A DNA stretch of 64,000 nt from an uncultured Eubacteriales bacterium (GCA_958402445.1 CATXTO010000006.1:37537-101536), one strand, 5' to 3'. Counted from the stretch's first letter, positions 15,287 to 24,369 are shown. The notes: generated by a model from the letters alone, not told the origin. A program made the numbers and translations.

Positions 15287-17062
15287 ATGAAGTACACCAT
15301 GCGCTATCTCACTGAGACATTCCGTCACAGTCCCGGTCTCGCCCTGGGCGTACTCCTGACCCAGGGCGCGCTGGCTCTGCTGCCATCCCTGCAGCTCTAC
15401 GCGGAAGGCGCCTTTCTGGACGACGCCTTGGGCGCGCTGGCGGGCTCTTTTGCCTGGCGCGGGGTTTTGCCCAGCCTGGCCTGGATGCTGGGTCTGCTGC
15501 TCATGGCGTTTTTGCTCCAGGCCCTGCAGTCTTTGTTCACACTTCGCCTGCGCCTGGCGGTGGACACCGCTGTGGAACGGCGTATGCTGCAAAAACGGAG
15601 CAGTCTGGCGTATTGGGTGACAGAGCACAAGGAGCACTGCGACCTCATCAGCCGGGTGACGGAGGAGGAGCCGGACAGAATTTCCGCCGGGTACTCCAAC
15701 CTGCTGTCCGTGCTGGAGGTTCTGGTACGCCTGCTGGCTCTGGCGGTTGCAATCTGCTGGAAGAGCTTCTGGATGGGCCTTTTGGTGCTGATCGCCCTGC
15801 TGGCTATGATTCCGCTGTCCATGAAGTGCGGCGAGTCCGACTATGAAGCCTTCTCCCAGGCGAACCGGCACTTCCGGCGGGCCAGGTATTTCCGCTCCCT
15901 GCTCTCGTCCCGGGAGCACGTGGAGGAACGAACGGTTTTTGCCTATTCTGAGGAGATGGGCCGGCGGTGGAAGCGGGAGTTTGAGGCCGGCCAAACTCAG
16001 TCCGAGCGGGCAATCCGGAAGAACCTTGTGCGGACGGAGGGCGCTTCCCTGGGCCTGACCCTGCTCTCGTTTCTGATTTTTGCCGTCTTACTGGTCCCGC
16101 TCCGCCAGGGGGGCATCACCACCGGCTTTTACATCAGCATCGTCACCGCCGTTCTCAGTGCCGTGAAGCTCATGGGCTTCTCCTTTACCTCCCTGGTGGA
16201 AAAGCTGGTGGATAACCAGCAGTACATGCGGGACTACTCGGCTTTTTACCAGCTTCCTGAGGAGGCGGACTGCCAGGCGCCGGTTCAGCCGGGCGTCGTG
16301 GAGCAGATTGTCTTCGACGACGTATGCTTCGCCTATCCCGGTACGACGGCGCCGGTCCTGCGGCATTTCTCCCACACGTTTCGCCAGGGCAATCACTATG
16401 CTCTGGTGGGGGAAAACGGCTGCGGGAAAACCACTCTGGTCAAGCTGCTGCTGGGTCTGTACCGAACCTATGAAGGCAGCATCCGAATCAACGGCCGGGA
16501 GCTGCGGGATATCCCCGCGCCGGAGCTTTATGGGTTCTTCTCCGTGGTGCATCAGGATTTCGCCAGGTACGAGCTCACCCTGCGGGAGAATCTGCAGGTG
16601 GGCCAGGCAGGGCTGTCAGACGAAAAGATATGGGCCGTGCTGGAGGACCTGCAACTGACGGAGTTGACCGACGCTCTGCCGCAGGGGCTCTCCACCCACA
16701 TCGGGCGGCTGGAGCCGGGGGGCATAGACCTGTCCGGCGGCCAATGGCAGAGAGTCGCCATTGCCCGCGCCCTGCTCCGTCAGGGCAGCTTCTGCATTCT
16801 GGACGAGCCCACGGCGGCCCTGGACCCCTTACAGGAGCGGGAGATTTACCGTCTCTTCTCCCGGCTGCAGCAGGACACAGGAAGCCTTCTCATCACCCAC
16901 CGCCTGGGCGGCGTCCAGGACGCGGACGAAATCCTGGTCCTGGCGGGCGGCGCAGTCTGCGAATGTGGCAGCCATGCCCAGCTCATGGCCCTGGGCGGCA
17001 TTTACGCCCGGATGTACGAATTACAAAGGGGGTGGTATCATGCGGAAGCATCGGTTTGCTAG
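15287..17062 (+). CDS. ABC transporter, permease-ATPase half (subunit 1)
   Basis: A 591-residue type IV ABC exporter half: an N-terminal membrane domain with about six helices (residues 1-310), then the ATPase. Walker A is Gly-Glu-Asn-Gly-Cys-Gly-Lys-Thr near residue 376, the signature Leu-Ser-Gly-Gly-Gln near residue 485, and Walker B Cys-Ile-Leu-Asp-Glu-Pro near residue 504. The ATG at 15287 follows an in-frame TTG at 15284 and has GGGGG about nine bases upstream. It overlaps the next half-transporter by 23 bp, so the two surely form a heterodimer. Substrate unknown; such pairs export peptides, lipids or drugs. Confidence 0.9.
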   Translation: MKYTMRYLTETFRHSPGLALGVLLTQGALALLPSLQLYAEGAFLDDALGALAGSFAWRGVLPSLAWMLGLLLMAFLLQALQSLFTLRLRLAVDTAVERRMLQKRSSLAYWVTEHKEHCDLISRVTEEEPDRISAGYSNLLSVLEVLVRLLALAVAICWKSFWMGLLVLIALLAMIPLSMKCGESDYEAFSQANRHFRRARYFRSLLSSREHVEERTVFAYSEEMGRRWKREFEAGQTQSERAIRKNLVRTEGASLGLTLLSFLIFAVLLVPLRQGGITTGFYISIVTAVLSAVKLMGFSFTSLVEKLVDNQQYMRDYSAFYQLPEEADCQAPVQPGVVEQIVFDDVCFAYPGTTAPVLRHFSHTFRQGNHYALVGENGCGKTTLVKLLLGLYRTYEGSIRINGRELRDIPAPELYGFFSVVHQDFARYELTLRENLQVGQAGLSDEKIWAVLEDLQLTELTDALPQGLSTHIGRLEPGGIDLSGGQWQRVAIARALLRQGSFCILDEPTAALDPLQEREIYRLFSRLQQDTGSLLITHRLGGVQDADEILVLAGGAVCECGSHAQLMALGGIYARMYELQRGWYHAEASVC

Positions 17063-18854
17063 CATCTGTCTGCAGGTGTTTCGGGTCCGGCCCGGCCTGT
17101 TCTGCGTGGAATACCTGATCTCCCTGCTGGGCGGCGTGTGCATGGCCTTTGCCGGCATCCTTCTGGAGACCTTTTTCAGTGCCGTCCTGGCCGTGCCTCA
17201 GGAGGGGCCGGTCCGGGCGCTCTGGCTGCTCCTGCTGCTGCTCCTCCTGCATGTAGCGCAGGGGGTGGCGGAGAGCGTCTCCGGATACTGCGGCGAGCGC
17301 TATGCCAACTGCTCAGTCTGCCATTTTACGGAGCAGATTAACCGAAAAACAGCGCGGCTAGACCCCATCGCGTTCGAGACGCCTGCTCAGCTTGACGCCG
17401 TAGAAAAGGCCTACGCCGGCGCCGTCAGCGCACGGCAAATTCTAAACACGGTTTTGGAGCTCGGCACATTCTACGTTCCATACTTTCTTCTCATCGGCTT
17501 TTATCTGTACCGCCAGCGTCCCATTCTGCTGCTGTGCCTGGTGCTGCTGTTTTTGCCCGCCCTGTTCGCAGAGCTGAGAAAGCTGAGGCGGTTTCGCCAG
17601 CTGGAGGAGGATGCCGCGCCCCTACGAAGAAAAAAGAACGCCTTTGCTTCCTATCTCTCCGCAAAGGCGTTTTTTAAAGAGACCAGGGTGCTAGGCGCCA
17701 CAGCCTGGTTTCAGGAGAAGTTCTCAGGTGCCTGCGAGATGCTCCGGAAGTTAAAGGGAAAGGCATACCGGTCTGCCAACCGGGCCAACTGTGCTTCGGC
17801 GCTGTGTACGGCGGCAGGTTATCTCGGGGTTCTCCTGCTGCTTCTGGACTCGGCCTTCCGGGGCCTGATTACTGTGCCGGCCTTTGCCGCGATTTTTGCC
17901 ATGGTGGGCACGCTGTTCGGCGCCATGCAAGAGGCGATCTCCTATGGGCTGGGCAGCTTCGCAGAGGACTATGGAAAGATTCAAAACTACTGCGCGTTTC
18001 TGGATTTGAAGGAGCGGAGCGACGGCGGACTTCAGCCCGGGCCAATCCAGGAGGTCAGCTGCCGCGGCGTAGGCTTTTCCTACCCCTCCAAACCAGACGT
18101 GCTGCGCAATGTGACCTTAGAGCTCCACCGGGGAGAGATCGTGGCCCTGGTAGGGGAAAACGGGTCGGGAAAGTCCACACTGCTGCGCCTTCTGGCGGGC
18201 ATCTACCAGCCCGCCTCCGGAGAAATCACGTACAACGGCATCCCTGCCAGCCAGCTCTCCCGGCAGGCTCTGTTTCAGGATACTACGTGCCTGTTCCAAA
18301 AGTTCGGAACCTATCAGATGACCGTGTCCGACAATGTTCACATTGGGGACTTTGCCAAGGGTGAAGCGGATATACAGGCCGCTTTGTCCGAGGCCGGCTT
18401 TCAGGGTCCCTCCCCGGACACGTTACTGGGTCGGGAGTTCGGTGGAACGGAGCTATCCGGTGGCCTGTGGCAGCGGCTCGCCCTGGCCCGGGCTATTTTC
18501 CGGCAGGGAGAACTTATTTGCCTGGATGAGCCCACTTCGGCCATTGATCCGGTGCAGGAGTCCCAGCTCTACCTGCGCATCGCCCAGCTATGCCAAGGAA
18601 AAGCCGCCTTGCTTGCAACCCACCGCCTGGGGATTGTCCGCTTGTGCTCCCGCATTCTCGTCCTTCGGAACGGCGAGATTGTGGCCTCCGGCACCCATGC
18701 GCAGCTCTTGAAAAGCAGCCCCTATTATCGCCGCCTGTGGAACAGTCAGGCAAGCCTATATCAGAAAAAGCCCGCCGAAGCGGCAAATTCGCCGCAGGGC
18801 GGGACAAGAGCGCCTAATATTAAAGAAAAAACTGAAACACCAGCAGCAAAATAA
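17040..18854 (+). CDS. ABC transporter, permease-ATPase half (subunit 2)
   Basis: A 604-residue partner of the preceding ABC half. Membrane domain over about residues 1-330, ATPase after it: Walker A Gly-Glu-Asn-Gly-Ser-Gly-Lys-Ser, a signature changed to Leu-Ser-Gly-Gly-Leu, and Walker B Cys-Leu-Asp-Glu-Pro. The ATG at 17040 follows AAGGGGG and lies inside the end of the first gene. The tail beyond the ATPase is Lys/Glu/Ala-rich and overlaps the convergent bofA gene by 35 bp. Some heterodimeric exporters have one degenerate ATP site; here the altered signature residue could mark it. Confidence 0.9.
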   Translation: MRKHRFASICLQVFRVRPGLFCVEYLISLLGGVCMAFAGILLETFFSAVLAVPQEGPVRALWLLLLLLLLHVAQGVAESVSGYCGERYANCSVCHFTEQINRKTARLDPIAFETPAQLDAVEKAYAGAVSARQILNTVLELGTFYVPYFLLIGFYLYRQRPILLLCLVLLFLPALFAELRKLRRFRQLEEDAAPLRRKKNAFASYLSAKAFFKETRVLGATAWFQEKFSGACEMLRKLKGKAYRSANRANCASALCTAAGYLGVLLLLLDSAFRGLITVPAFAAIFAMVGTLFGAMQEAISYGLGSFAEDYGKIQNYCAFLDLKERSDGGLQPGPIQEVSCRGVGFSYPSKPDVLRNVTLELHRGEIVALVGENGSGKSTLLRLLAGIYQPASGEITYNGIPASQLSRQALFQDTTCLFQKFGTYQMTVSDNVHIGDFAKGEADIQAALSEAGFQGPSPDTLLGREFGGTELSGGLWQRLALARAIFRQGELICLDEPTSAIDPVQESQLYLRIAQLCQGKAALLATHRLGIVRLCSRILVLRNGEIVASGTHAQLLKSSPYYRRLWNSQASLYQKKPAEAANSPQGGTRAPNIKEKTETPAAK

Positions 18855-19074
18855 TGCCCGGGAGTCCTAAAATTCCCACAATCGCGGCGGTCACAAAATT
18901 TAGTTCAAATAAAATACCGGTGAAGCCGGACAGCAGATTTAACAAAAACAGGCACACAAATCCGAATCCGGTGTTAATCAGCAATTTAAAGATCAACTTC
19001 ATCGGCGTCAGCAGGACCTTAATCAGCAGCAAGGCGAACAGAATGGGAATGGCAACGGCAATAATTTCTTGCAT
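18820..19074 (-). CDS. bofA: Pro-sigmaK processing inhibitor BofA family protein
   Basis: An 84-residue, strongly hydrophobic protein with two membrane segments separated by a short loop, ending in Phe-Gln-Phe-Phe-Leu. This matches BofA, which in Bacillus holds the SpoIVFB protease inactive at the outer forespore membrane until sigma-K is needed. The ATG at 19074 has AGGAGG six bases upstream. It supports a spore-forming host. Its 3' end overlaps the ABC transporter gene on the other strand. Confidence 0.85.
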   Translation of the reverse strand: MQEIIAVAIPILFALLLIKVLLTPMKLIFKLLINTGFGFVCLFLLNLLSGFTGILFELNFVTAAIVGILGLPGIILLLVFQFFL

Positions 19075-19429
19075 AAGATACCTCCTGGGTTCCAACATTT
19101 TTCAAGTATTTTCCAGTATAACGCAGGCACGGCCGGGCAAGCTATGGCCGGACAGTTGATGTACATTTTGTTGAGACCGCCAGGTTCAGGCGTCTGGCGC
19201 AGAACGCTGAATCAAAGGACTGGACTCCATCATTACATCCACTGTCAAGCGTGTCGCACAGCAATTGCATGTGGCCTGATGCGAACCGGCTGCCATGGCA
19301 AGCCGGGGCGGGCGAGAATTCGCCCGCCTGTACATAAACAAGCTTTCCTGGCTCTAGTATATACGTGTCGGGGAATTTTTAGTATTCTAGCATAAAAAGA
19401 TAGCAAATTCAATCCAAAAAATACCATAC

Positions 19430-19457
19430 CCTCCCAGGCGTTCCTCGCCTTGGGAGG
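19430..19457. repeat. Intergenic hairpin
   Basis: CCTCCCAGGCG pairs with CGCCTTGGGAGG around a 5-base loop. It lies in a 690-base stretch (19075-19762) with no supportable gene. No T-run follows, so a terminator role is not clear. Confidence 0.6.
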
Positions 19458-19496
19458 CACGCACTGCCAACTTCTTCTTGGTTCAATCATTATAAA

Positions 19497-19523
19497 ACCG
19501 GCGCCGCTTTTTGCGACGCCGGT
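19497..19523. repeat. Intergenic hairpin
   Basis: An 11-bp stem (19497-19507 with 19513-19523, one G-T pair) around T5, in the same gene-free gap. It may be a terminator relic. Confidence 0.6.
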
Positions 19524-19642
19524 TCATTGATTTCAGGACACGCTGAGACAGCTGCTTGAGCCGAAGGATTTGGGGGGAATAGTGTGAAAGAAAACCGTCA
19601 GAAATTTTTTACGTGCAAACAAGCGACTTTTTAAAAGGTCTT

Positions 19643-19742
19643 AAAAAGTCCTGCAGCCTATAGACGGGGTCCTTTGGGACTTTTTCTACAGACTAAGGAG
19701 CGACCTGTGGTCGTTTCACGGGCGTGCAAAGCACACCCCCAC
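19643..19742 (-). terminator. Probable fba terminator plus repeat fragment
   Basis: AAAAAGTCC (19643-19651) pairs with GGACTTTTT (19677-19685) around a 25-base loop that itself contains GTCC/GGAC. On the minus strand a T-run follows. The adjoining 19690-19742 carries GCGACCTGTGGTCG and GGGCGTGCAAAGCACACCCC, fragments of the dispersed intergenic repeat. Confidence 0.6.
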
Positions 19743-19762
19743 AGGGACCACCTTCTGAGCGC

Positions 19763-20701
19763 TCAGGCCTTACCGGCGCAGCCCAGCACGTCCACTAGTT
19801 TGTGGCGGACCAGCTCTTTGATGTTGGCTCGGGCGGGCTTCAGATACTCTCTGGGGTCGAATTTATCCGGATGCTCGCAGAAAAACTTCCGAATGGTTCC
19901 CGTCATGGCCAGGCGCAAGTCCGAGTCAATGTTTATCTTGCACACGGCCATCCGCGCCGCCTGCCGCAGCTGGTCCTCCGGCACGCCAATAGCGCCGGGC
20001 ATTTTGCCGCCGTAGGCGTTAATCATCTCCACGTATTCCTGGGGCACAGAGGAAGATCCGTGCAGGACAATGGGAAAGCCGGGCAGCCGACGGGAGACTT
20101 CCTCCAAAATGTCGAAGCGGAGCTGGGGCTTAGTACCGGGCCTAAACTTAAAAGCGCCGTGGCTGGTGCCGATGGCAATAGCAAGAGAATCCACCCCGGT
20201 CTTGGAGACAAACTCCTCCACCTCTTCCGGCCGGGTATAGGAGGAATCCTCCGCGGAGACCTTCACCTCGTCCTCAATGCCGGCCAGAGTGCCCAGCTCG
20301 CCCTCCACCACCACGCCGTGGTCATGGGCGTATTCCACCACCTTACGGGTCAGCGCAATGTTCTCCGCAAAGGACTTGGAAGATCCGTCAATCATCACGG
20401 AGGTAAAGCCTCCGTCAATGCAGCTTTTGCAGGTCTCAAAATCGGGACCATGGTCCAAATGCAGCACAACCGGAATCTCCGGGCACTCCAAAATCGCAGC
20501 CTCTACCAGCTTAACCAAATACGTGTGGTTGGCATAGGCCCGGGCGCCCTTGGAAACCTGGAGGATGACGGGTGCGCGCTCCTCCCGGCAGGCCTCGGTG
20601 ATCCCCTGAACGATCTCCATATTGTTGACGTTGAACGCGCCAATCGCATAACCGCCTTCATAGGCTTTCCGGAACATTTCTGTACTGGTTGTCAGCGGCA
20701 T
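19763..20701 (-). CDS. fba: Class II fructose-1,6-bisphosphate aldolase
   Basis: A 312-residue zinc-dependent aldolase that splits fructose-1,6-bisphosphate into two triose phosphates. Markers are Ala-Phe-Asn-Val-Asn-Asn near residue 22, the zinc motif Leu-His-Leu-Asp-His-Gly near residue 80, Val-Glu-Gly-Glu-Leu-Gly near residue 133 and Leu-His-Gly-Ser-Ser near residue 212. GAAAGGAG precedes the ATG. It is divergent from the PPi-type phosphofructokinase gene, so the two glycolytic genes share one intergenic control region (20702-20899). Confidence 0.95.
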   Translation of the reverse strand: MPLTTSTEMFRKAYEGGYAIGAFNVNNMEIVQGITEACREERAPVILQVSKGARAYANHTYLVKLVEAAILECPEIPVVLHLDHGPDFETCKSCIDGGFTSVMIDGSSKSFAENIALTRKVVEYAHDHGVVVEGELGTLAGIEDEVKVSAEDSSYTRPEEVEEFVSKTGVDSLAIAIGTSHGAFKFRPGTKPQLRFDILEEVSRRLPGFPIVLHGSSSVPQEYVEMINAYGGKMPGAIGVPEDQLRQAARMAVCKINIDSDLRLAMTGTIRKFFCEHPDKFDPREYLKPARANIKELVRHKLVDVLGCAGKA

Positions 20702-20792
20702 ATTGAACCACTCCTTTCAAACTACGGCGGCTTCGCCGCCTGTTCATCTAAATTCATTATACCACGAAACGCCGCAATTTCAATTATAATGT

Positions 20793-20821
20793 TTGCCATT
20801 GGAAACTTTTTGTGCTATAAT
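20793..20821 (+). promoter_or_regulatory. Promoter of the PPi-phosphofructokinase gene
   Basis: TTGCCA (20793-20798), 17-bp spacer, TATAAT (20816-20821), 79 bp before the ATG. Confidence 0.8.
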
Positions 20822-20899
20822 TCTCATATCTATAGGGAAGAACACCTTGTTCTGTTCAATTTGTATAATGAATTTAATATTTCCAGGAGGTAATCTAGA

Positions 20900-22144
20900 A
20901 TGTCTAACAAACCCCTGATTGGCGCCGCGGTCATCGGCCAATCCGGCGGCCCGTCCGCCGTCATCAACGCCAGTGCCTATGGCGTCATACAAACCGCCTT
21001 GGCCAGCCAGACCATCACCAAGGTCTATGGAGCCTATCACGGCATAAAAGGCGTTCTCAACGATCAGCTGATGATTTTAGATGAGGAGGACCCCCAGGAG
21101 CTGGAATACCTGCTCCACACCCCCTCCTCTGCCCTGGGCTCCTGCCGGTACAAAATCGCGGACCCGGACGCGGACGACACCGACTACCGTCGTATTCTTG
21201 AGATTTTCCAGAAATACAATATTCGGTATTTCTTTTACAATGGCGGAAACGATTCCATGGACACCTGTAATAAAATCTCTAAGTATATGAACCGGGTGGG
21301 CTATGCGTGCCGGGTCATCGGCGTGCCCAAAACCATCGACAATGATTTGGCCGGCACCGACCACTGCCCCGGCTTCGCCTCCGCCGCCAAATATATCGCT
21401 ACCTCCGTCATGGAGGTTAGCCGGGACTGTCACGTCTACGACACCGGCATGGTCACCATCATCGAATGCATGGGCCGCCACGCAGGCTGGCTCACCGCCG
21501 CGGCCGCGCTGGCCGGCCTCAAGGGCGACGGACCGGACCTGGTGTATCTGCCGGAGGTGGACTTCGACATGGACCAATTCCTGGCCGATGTGAAACGCAT
21601 TTATGCGGAAAAGAAGAACTGTATCGTCGCTGTTTCCGAAGGCATCCACTATGCGGACGGCTCCTTCGTCTCTGAGGCGAAAACCTCCGGTACCGACGGC
21701 TTCGGCCACGCCCAGCTGGGGGGCCTGGCGGCCCGGCTGGCGGAGGTGGTGAAAGCCGCCACCGGAGCCAAGGTGCGGGGCATTGAACTGAGCCTGCTGC
21801 AGCGTTGCGCGGCCCACTGCGCCTCCGGCACGGATATCCAGGAGGCCTTCCTCTCGGGCAAAACCGCAGTGGAGGAAGCCCTGCGGGGCGCAACCGATCA
21901 AATGGTGGGCTTCCGCTGCACCCGGGATTCCGGCTCCTATCACTGTGAGCCGGTGCTATTTGATCTTGCCCTGGTGGCGAACGCGGAGAAAAAGGTCCCC
22001 CGCGCCTGGATCAATGAAGCCGGCAACGGCATCACCCAGGACTTTATCGACTATTGTCTGCCCTTGATTCAGGGCGAGACGCGCATGGTGAAGGAGGACG
22101 GCCTGCCCCGTTTTGCCCAGTTAAAGCGTATTTTTGCAAAATAG
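20900..22144 (+). CDS. pfp: Pyrophosphate-dependent 6-phosphofructokinase
   Basis: A 414-residue group II phosphofructokinase. The nucleotide/PPi loop reads Gly-Gly-Asn-Asp-Ser-Met-Asp near residue 115, with Asp in place of the Gly of ATP enzymes, and the substrate loop is Pro-Lys-Thr-Ile-Asp-Asn-Asp near residue 143, whose Lys goes with PPi use. Also seen are Met-Gly-Arg-His-Ala-Gly and a late Ser-Gly-Thr-Asp. It uses PPi to make fructose-1,6-bisphosphate, reversibly. AGGAGG precedes the ATG. The promoter and terminator around it indicate a single-gene transcript. PPi rather than ATP use is inferred from these residues. Confidence 0.92.
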   Translation: MSNKPLIGAAVIGQSGGPSAVINASAYGVIQTALASQTITKVYGAYHGIKGVLNDQLMILDEEDPQELEYLLHTPSSALGSCRYKIADPDADDTDYRRILEIFQKYNIRYFFYNGGNDSMDTCNKISKYMNRVGYACRVIGVPKTIDNDLAGTDHCPGFASAAKYIATSVMEVSRDCHVYDTGMVTIIECMGRHAGWLTAAAALAGLKGDGPDLVYLPEVDFDMDQFLADVKRIYAEKKNCIVAVSEGIHYADGSFVSEAKTSGTDGFGHAQLGGLAARLAEVVKAATGAKVRGIELSLLQRCAAHCASGTDIQEAFLSGKTAVEEALRGATDQMVGFRCTRDSGSYHCEPVLFDLALVANAEKKVPRAWINEAGNGITQDFIDYCLPLIQGETRMVKEDGLPRFAQLKRIFAK

Positions 22145-22150
22145 AGCCGA

Positions 22151-22188
22151 ACAGGGCGGCGCGCAACTCAAGCTGCGCGCCGCCCTGT
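22151..22188. terminator. Terminator between PPi-PFK and serpin genes
   Basis: A perfect 15-bp GC-rich stem (22151-22165 with 22174-22188) followed by TT. It serves both convergent genes and touches the end of the serpin gene. Confidence 0.85.
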
Positions 22189-23448
22189 TTATGAGGATAT
22201 CTCCGTCACCGTACCCATAAAAATTGGAAGCCCTGCATTGCAGTCCAGAATCAGATAGGCAAAAGGACGGTTTAAATACACGGCCTTATTTTCCTGCAGG
22301 GCCGCTGTCGCTTCCATAATGATTCCGGTCACAGCCGCAGCCTTGGTTCCATGGGCATCCAAAGACAAAACAGTTTTGTGCAGCACCTCCCCCACATAGA
22401 GGCCGCTTTGTCCATCGCTCATCCGTGAAAAGTCGGCGTTCAAAGGGTCAAAGGCATCCGGCATGCCCATCTCGGCCAAAAGTCCCTGCAATTTCACAGT
22501 ATATTCAGTCTTAAATTCCGGGAGCATTACATCCACTGGGATTTGCTGCAGCTCCTCCAGCATCGTCTGGAGCTTCTCTCCGGTCAAACCATCCAGAGAT
22601 TGCCCCAAAGAGCCACCTTCCCGGGGCAGCAGGCCCACAAATGCATAGGCTCCTCCCTCGTAGTACTTGAGGAAGCCGGTAAATTCCTCATTTTCCAGAT
22701 AGGCGTCTTCTTCGCTGTACAGCATGGTCACGGATTGGGCCTGCCCAAAGGCTGTTGTAAATTCTCCGGGCTGTACCTGAGTCTCTTCATAGGGCTCCTC
22801 CCAGGCGGCGTCGAAGGCCAGCGCGTTCGCCAGACACATCACGGCATCTGCAGGCATCTGGTCCAGGAGCTTTTCAATCAAATTGTCAGTGTGCTCCTGT
22901 ACCCAGCGATTGATTTCCCGGCACGTGGCTTCGTCAAAGGCAGCCTGATAAGCGCTGGCGCCATAATAATTTGCATTGGCCTGCAGGAAGCTCTGTGACA
23001 CTGTGAAATCCTGACTATCCCGGAACCAGATGCCATTGGCCAGCCGCAGCGCCTCCATTTCCTCAGAAGACAGCCGCGCCAAATAGGACTGGAAATATGG
23101 GTTGAGCTCCGAGATGGGGCAGCCGAAAACCGTTTCCATTTGGGTCAGCGTCTCCCCGTCTGCACCGTTTGCCGTCATGGCCAAAGCCAGCAGCACGGAT
23201 AAGGGGGAAACCAGCACGTTTTCCCCTCCCTGTACGCTTCGCCGGAATAACTCTACGGAAAATTTTTGAACCGCCTCCGTAGTAGATGTCGCTAACGTCC
23301 TCCCACCTGCTGATTGTATGGGCTTCAAGCCGGACATTAAGTCCGTAGGCGCTTTGGCTGAAGCTGCGGTACAGCCCGCCAGCCCGGGGCTCAGCGCAAG
23401 GAACAACACGGCAGTGCACAGAATCTTCGCGATAATTCGTTTTTTCAT
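22189..23448 (-). CDS. Serpin family lipoprotein
   Basis: A 419-residue serine-protease inhibitor anchored as a lipoprotein: Lys-Lys-Arg, hydrophobic core, lipobox Leu-Ala-Gly-Cys at about residue 26. The serpin core starts with Phe-Ser-Val-Glu-Leu-Phe and Ser-Pro-Leu-Ser-Val and ends with Asn-Arg-Pro-Phe and Gly-Thr-Val. The hinge before the reactive loop is Gly-Thr-Lys-Ala-Ala-Ala-Val-Thr-Gly, with the small residues needed for inhibitory loop insertion, so it is probably an active inhibitor; counting from the hinge puts P1 near Thr-Ala, suggesting elastase-like targets. The ATG at 23448 has AAGGAGGAG. Single gene. Probably blocks host or own surface proteases. Confidence 0.9.
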   Translation of the reverse strand: MKKRIIAKILCTAVLFLALSPGLAGCTAASAKAPTDLMSGLKPIQSAGGRTLATSTTEAVQKFSVELFRRSVQGGENVLVSPLSVLLALAMTANGADGETLTQMETVFGCPISELNPYFQSYLARLSSEEMEALRLANGIWFRDSQDFTVSQSFLQANANYYGASAYQAAFDEATCREINRWVQEHTDNLIEKLLDQMPADAVMCLANALAFDAAWEEPYEETQVQPGEFTTAFGQAQSVTMLYSEEDAYLENEEFTGFLKYYEGGAYAFVGLLPREGGSLGQSLDGLTGEKLQTMLEELQQIPVDVMLPEFKTEYTVKLQGLLAEMGMPDAFDPLNADFSRMSDGQSGLYVGEVLHKTVLSLDAHGTKAAAVTGIIMEATAALQENKAVYLNRPFAYLILDCNAGLPIFMGTVTEISS

Positions 23449-23543
23449 AAGCTCCTCCTTGCTGTAAGATGTGAAACACTTAATGAAACAATCCCTACAG
23501 AGAAAAGGACGGAAACCATGGCGCCGCCGTTGCGAAAAAAGCT

Positions 23544-23567
23544 GCGCCGGGCATTTTTGCCCGGCGC
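23544..23567 (-). terminator. Terminator of the phosphoribosyltransferase gene
   Basis: GCGCCGGGC (23544-23552) pairs with GCCCGGCGC (23559-23567); on the minus strand the hairpin is followed by GCTTTTTT. Confidence 0.85.
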
Positions 23568-23629
23568 TAGAACTATGCTCGGCCGCTTCGCTGTTAAATT
23601 CGGAATGCTTATGTATTTGCAATCGAACG

Positions 23630-24184
23630 TTACACCTGAATCGAGCCGTCGGCGTTAAACAAAGGCAGCTTCTCCAAATAAATGATATCGCCCCGGTCCT
23701 GCGCCTCCCCTTCCGCCAAAATTGCCATACGTCCGGCGATGACGCCGCCGGCCTTCACCACCAAGGCCTCCAGCGCGGACAGGGACTCTCCCGTGGAAAT
23801 CACATCGTCTACAATGAGAATTTTCTTGTCTTGAATCATTTCGGCGTCTGCGGTGTCCAAATACAGATGTTGTTCCGCCGCGGTAGTAATTGAGTGAACT
23901 GCAGACTCGAATACCCCGGACATATAAAGCTTCGGTCCCTTGCGGGCGAGGAAATATTTTTTCGCTCCGCTTTGGCGCGCCATTTCATGAATCAACGGAA
24001 TTCCCTTGGCCTCAGCGGTGATGAGGTAATCATACGGGGGAGCTTTTTTCAGCAGTTCCCTGGCTGCCGCTACGGTGAGCTCCTGGTCGCCAAAGATAAC
24101 GAATGCGCCGATATAGAGCTCATCCGTCACCTTACAAATGGGCAGGTCCCGCTCCAATCCGGCAATCTTCATGCGATAAACCAT
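23630..24184 (-). CDS. Purine phosphoribosyltransferase family protein
   Basis: A 184-residue type I phosphoribosyltransferase. The PRPP motif is Ile-Leu-Ile-Val-Asp-Asp-Val-Ile-Ser-Thr-Gly near residue 122, and Thr-Ala-Glu-Ala-Lys-Gly-Ile-Pro near residue 56 matches adenine or xanthine PRTases. It salvages a purine base to its nucleotide; the base is not certain, with adenine-type the closest. GGAG stands six bases before the ATG at 24184. A good promoter and a small hairpin with a U-rich tail lie in the leader, so transcription may be attenuated. Confidence 0.8.
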   Translation of the reverse strand: MVYRMKIAGLERDLPICKVTDELYIGAFVIFGDQELTVAAARELLKKAPPYDYLITAEAKGIPLIHEMARQSGAKKYFLARKGPKLYMSGVFESAVHSITTAAEQHLYLDTADAEMIQDKKILIVDDVISTGESLSALEALVVKAGGVIAGRMAILAEGEAQDRGDIIYLEKLPLFNADGSIQV

Positions 24185-24210
24185 AAAATTCTCCTCGCTT
24201 CAAAAATAAA

Positions 24211-24228
24211 TTGGGACCGGAGTCCCAA
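24211..24228 (-). promoter_or_regulatory. Leader hairpin, possible attenuator
   Basis: TTGGGAC pairs with GTCCCAA around a 4-base loop. On the minus strand TTTATTTTT follows, and it lies between the promoter (24251-24279) and the gene start. Confidence 0.5.
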
Positions 24229-24250
24229 ACGCTTCCTTATACTTAATTTT

Positions 24251-24279
24251 ATTATATCGGCCCCTCTGGGAAAAGTCAA
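24251..24279 (-). promoter_or_regulatory. Promoter of the phosphoribosyltransferase gene
   Basis: On the minus strand: TTGACT (24279-24274), 17-bp spacer, TATAAT (24256-24251). Near-perfect consensus. Confidence 0.85.
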
Positions 24280-24341
24280 GCCGCCCGTTGCTCTGCTCGA
24301 CGGGATGGTTTGAAGCCGAGCGACGGTCACTTTTAAAGGAT

Positions 24342-24369
24342 TTGACAGCATATGGTATAATAGTATAAA
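24342..24369 (+). promoter_or_regulatory. Promoter of the M50 peptidase gene
   Basis: TTGACA (24342-24347), 16-bp spacer, TATAAA (24364-24369). A second TATAAT lies at 24356-24361 but is too close to the -35 box. Confidence 0.7.
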
